This document shows positions 61,509 to 64,000 of a stretch of DNA of 64,000 bases, one piece after another. The number at the start of each line of letters is the position of its first letter. Position 1 is the first letter of the stretch. A program made the position numbers and the translations under genes. Origin of the DNA: Luteibacter aegosomatissinici (lineage in GTDB: Bacteria; Pseudomonadota; Gammaproteobacteria; Xanthomonadales; Rhodanobacteraceae); the NCBI RefSeq assembly GCF_023078495.1, contig NZ_CP095742.1:4930365-4994364 (forward strand), written 5' to 3'. The notes under the pieces are model-generated. The model searched no databases, had not been told where the DNA came from, and saw only the letters and a program-made list of their open reading frames with translations.

Positions 61509-63209
61509 TTACGCCGGCTTGGAGGCCTTTTCGTGGGCCCGGTCGACGCTACGGTTGATGTACCACTGCTGGAGCAGGCTGGTTGCGCCGTTCACGGTCC
61601 AGTAGAGCACCAGGCCCGACGGGAAGAAGGCGAAGAACACGCCGAAGATCAGCGGCATCACCTTCATCATCTTGGCCTGGGTCGGATCCATGCCGGCCGT
61701 GGGCATCATGCGCTGGGTGAGCAGCGTGACCAGGAAGTACAGCACCGGCAGGACGTAGAAGGGATCCGGTGCGGAGAGATCGTGGATCCAGCCGAAGAAC
61801 GGCGCGTGACGCAGCTCGATCGACTCGGACAGAACGCGGAGCAGGCCGATGAAGATCGGGAAGGTGATCAGGATGGGCAGGCAGCCTGCCATCGGGTTCA
61901 CCTTCTCCTTCTTGTACAGCTCCATCATGGCCTGCTGCATCTTCATGCGGTCATCGCCATAACGCTCCTTGAGCGCCTGGACCCGCGGCTGCAGCTTGCG
62001 CATACGTGCACCGGAGCGGAACTGCGCATCGGTGAGCTTGTACAGCGCGGCCTTGATCAGCAGCACGAGCAGGATGATCGCGACGCCCCAGTTACCGCTG
62101 ATGGCGTGCAGCTGGGAAAGCAGCCAGTGCAGCGGCGTGGCGATGATGGTCAGCCAGCCGTAGTTCGCCGTGAGGTCGAGGCCCGGCGCGATCGCATCGA
62201 GCGTGCCCTGCAGGCGCGGACCCACGTACAGGCGGGCGACGCTATCGGCGGCCTGGCCGGGAGCGATCGACATCGCCGGACCGAAGGCGCGCACCAGGTA
62301 GCGCGGCGTGGCCGAATTCGGATCGACGATGTTGCTGCTGTAGGTGACGTTCTCGTCCGCCGGCGGAATCCAGGCGACAAGGAAGTAGTGCTGCAGCATG
62401 CTGACCCAGCCACCCGTGATGGGGCGGTTCAGCGGCTTCTTCTCGAAATCCTGGAACAGCATCGATTCGAACTTCGAATCCGGGCTGTACCAGCCGGCGC
62501 CGAAGAAGCTGTGCTGTGCGGGGTCGGTGTACGACTTGAACCAGCTGGCCTTTTCAGCCGGAGCGCGCTGCAGCTGCTGGTAGGCGTTACCCGTCCAGGT
62601 AGCTTGCGAGGCATTGTCGATGCGCTGGTCGAGATCGACCACGTAATCCATGCGCTTCAACGTGTAGCGCTTGGTCACCTTCACACCCGAGGGGTCGGAC
62701 CAGGTCAGGTCGAGGCTGACCGACTTTTCGCCATCGGCAAGCACGGCCTGGGTTTTTTCGGCGTGGAAGAGGGCGCGGTGATCCGGCGCGGCACCCGTGT
62801 TGCTGACCAGGCCATCCTGCGCGGCGAAGAAGGTCTTCGCGTCGTCGTCGAGGAGGCGAACCGGCGGCGGGGTCGGATCCTTACGGGTGACCGGCTGGTT
62901 CGGGTAGTAGAGGAGTTCCGAGCGGACGATGCTGCCGCCACGGGTATCGATGGTCAGGCGCAGGACATCGTTCTGCAGCGTAACGAGCTCGGCCTTGCCG
63001 GCAGGCGCCGCGGAGGTATCGGCCGGGATGTTCGCGGTACCTGTAGCGCCGGGCACGCTGCCATCGGCGGCAGGCTTGCCATCCACCTGGGCGGCGGCGG
63101 CCGGCGCGGCAGGGGCCGGCTTCGGGCCGTAATCCTGCTCCCACTGTGTCCACAGCACGTACGCCACGAACATGAGCGCAAAGAAGAGGAGCGTACGCGT
63201 TTGATTCAT
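61509..63209 (-). CDS. yidC: membrane protein insertase YidC
   Basis: A 566-residue protein: N-terminal signal anchor (TRTLLFFALMFVAYVLWTQWEQ), large periplasmic P1 domain, and the conserved C-terminal core with GNWGVAIILLVLLIKAALYKLTDAQFRSGARMRKLQPRVQALKERYG and about five membrane helices. Inserts inner-membrane proteins. No yidD is found between it and rnpA. Confidence 0.95.
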   Translation of the reverse strand: MNQTRTLLFFALMFVAYVLWTQWEQDYGPKPAPAAPAAAAQVDGKPAADGSVPGATGTANIPADTSAAPAGKAELVTLQNDVLRLTIDTRGGSIVRSELLYYPNQPVTRKDPTPPPVRLLDDDAKTFFAAQDGLVSNTGAAPDHRALFHAEKTQAVLADGEKSVSLDLTWSDPSGVKVTKRYTLKRMDYVVDLDQRIDNASQATWTGNAYQQLQRAPAEKASWFKSYTDPAQHSFFGAGWYSPDSKFESMLFQDFEKKPLNRPITGGWVSMLQHYFLVAWIPPADENVTYSSNIVDPNSATPRYLVRAFGPAMSIAPGQAADSVARLYVGPRLQGTLDAIAPGLDLTANYGWLTIIATPLHWLLSQLHAISGNWGVAIILLVLLIKAALYKLTDAQFRSGARMRKLQPRVQALKERYGDDRMKMQQAMMELYKKEKVNPMAGCLPILITFPIFIGLLRVLSESIELRHAPFFGWIHDLSAPDPFYVLPVLYFLVTLLTQRMMPTAGMDPTQAKMMKVMPLIFGVFFAFFPSGLVLYWTVNGATSLLQQWYINRSVDRAHEKASKPA

Positions 63210-63275
63210 TAGCTTAAGCCAGATCCGTTAGGCACCGCGTCCGATATGAGGACGGGCAGGCGGGCGGGAAAGAGG

Positions 63276-63656
63276 TCAACGCGCGATTGTGCCGTCGGCA
63301 CCCTCGCGCTTCAACGGCTTGATGCGGCGGAGGAGGCCATCCAGTTCCGCCAGGAGGGCGGCGCCGGGTACCTCGACCGCGCTATCGCGGGCCATGACGA
63401 GGATATCGACGGGCGGCAGATCGGGCCGGGCGCGGCGAAACGCCTCACGCGCAAGGCGCTTGATCCGGTTCCGATCGACGGCGCGCTTGGAGCAGCGCTT
63501 GGAGATGGCCAGGCCAAGCCGGGCGGTACCCGCGGCGTTATTTCCGAAGCGCACAAGAAAACAGCGGCCGCCGAGGCGACCGCTGACATTTCGCAAGGCT
63601 GCGAAGTCGGCGGCGCGGCGTAGCCGCGCATCGCGCGGCAAGGCTGCGGCTCGCAC
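63276..63656 (-). CDS. rnpA: ribonuclease P protein component
   Basis: About 126 residues from the GTG at 63656: LPRDARLRRAADFAALRNVSGRLGGRCFLVRFGNN and the RNR motif AVDRNRIKRLAREAFRR. Helps RNase P process tRNA 5' ends. The start is uncertain; a TTG at 63644 is an alternative. Begins 14 bases after rpmH. Confidence 0.9.
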   Translation of the reverse strand: MRAAALPRDARLRRAADFAALRNVSGRLGGRCFLVRFGNNAAGTARLGLAISKRCSKRAVDRNRIKRLAREAFRRARPDLPPVDILVMARDSAVEVPGAALLAELDGLLRRIKPLKREGADGTIAR

Positions 63657-63670
63657 GACCGGCGAACCGA

Positions 63671-63805
63671 TTACGGGATCAGGCGCTTGCGACCCTTCGC
63701 GCGACGCGCGTTCAGGATCTTGCGGCCGTCGGCCGTGGCCATGCGAGCACGGAAACCGTGGGTGCGCGCGCGCTTGAGCTTGCTGGGCTGGAAAGTACGC
63801 TTCAT
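63671..63805 (-). CDS. rpmH: ribosomal protein L34
   Basis: 44 residues, [22 protein letters not shown]...GRKRLIP, nearly the universal L34. The earlier in-frame codons are rejected since L34 always starts MKRT. Confidence 0.97.
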   Translation of the reverse strand: MKRTFQPSKLKRARTHGFRARMATADGRKILNARRAKGRKRLIP

Positions 63806-63843
63806 GGCGCTTACATCCGGGTGAAGATTGAAGTTGGCCTGCA

Positions 63844-63873
63844 AGTATGCGTGACAATCCCGAAGGATGTCAA
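63844..63873 (-). promoter_or_regulatory. promoter of rpmH-rnpA
   Basis: On the minus strand TTGACA (63873-63868), 18-base spacer, CATACT (63849-63844), 39 bases before rpmH. The remaining bases to the window end should lead to dnaA, but I see no DnaA box there. Confidence 0.7.
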
Positions 63874-64000
63874 CTGCTTGGCAATCGGATGACAGCACCG
63901 CCCGGGCGCCACGTACACCGAGGGAGGGGTGGAAGGCTGGTAGACTTCATCGTCCACCCCGCGCGCAAGCGCCCCTTTACGCTGTGGCAAAGAATACCCG

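Noticed and set aside
63858..64000. oriC with DnaA boxes at the window end
   Set aside because: I found no TTATCCACA-like box in these bases; the origin probably lies beyond the window or after dnaA.

Overview
The window is GC-rich bacterial DNA from a gammaproteobacterium that most resembles the Rhodanobacteraceae/Xanthomonadales (Luteibacter/Dyella type). This placement is inferred from the rpmH-rnpA-yidC-mnmE order at the right end, an Oar-like TonB receptor beside a tryptophan-halogenase-like gene, and many REP elements of the GTAGGAGC type. The right end should lie close to dnaA/oriC, but no origin is visible inside the window.

Layout. 1-1.2 kb: the end of a GMC oxidoreductase and an alpha/beta hydrolase. 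1.5-14.9 kb: a glycan-use locus with a LacI-type regulator, TonB receptor, flavin-dependent halogenase-like protein, GH144-like glucanase, sugar-binding lipoprotein, two ABC permeases and a large six-hairpin glycosidase. It carries GTAAACGTTTAC-type operators at the regulator and at the glucanase operon. 14.9-24.4 kb: housekeeping and small genes (pirin, YecA-like, exonuclease III, oligopeptidase A, gamma-carbonic anhydrase, lipoproteins, LysE exporter, VOC protein, YkgJ-like). 24.4-29.4 kb: an AT-richer accessory island. It holds a translationally coupled operon of a two-ATPase histidine-kinase-like protein, a stand-alone receiver and a PtuB-like HNH nuclease, and facing it an N6-adenine-type DNA methyltransferase. 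I read this as a candidate two-component-type anti-phage or restriction system that I cannot match to a named one.

29.4-39.4 kb: aroE, a lipocalin, a RimK-like ATP-grasp enzyme, a GNAT protein, then the conserved block lptM-dapF-DUF484-xerC-hslV-hslU-unknown-DUF971. 39.5-44.2 kb: a complete ribose operon rbsKDACB. 44.3-48.2 kb: an FtsK-type translocase with a short membrane domain, and a divergent SDR/HxlR pair with a palindromic operator. 48.2-54.1 kb: an RNA-repair locus, rtcR facing rsr - tRNA-like Y RNA - rtcB - rtcA, with a strong sigma-54 promoter. 54.1-59.8 kb: a periplasmic protein, a metallo-beta-lactamase-fold hydrolase, a zinc alcohol dehydrogenase facing a LysR regulator, and an MFS exporter. 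59.8-63.8 kb: an antitoxin with a broken PIN toxin, then mnmE, yidC, rnpA and rpmH.

REP elements of two sequence families are scattered between genes, often as inverted pairs. Three copies lie in frame inside coding sequences: two in the glycosidase and one in the FtsK linker.
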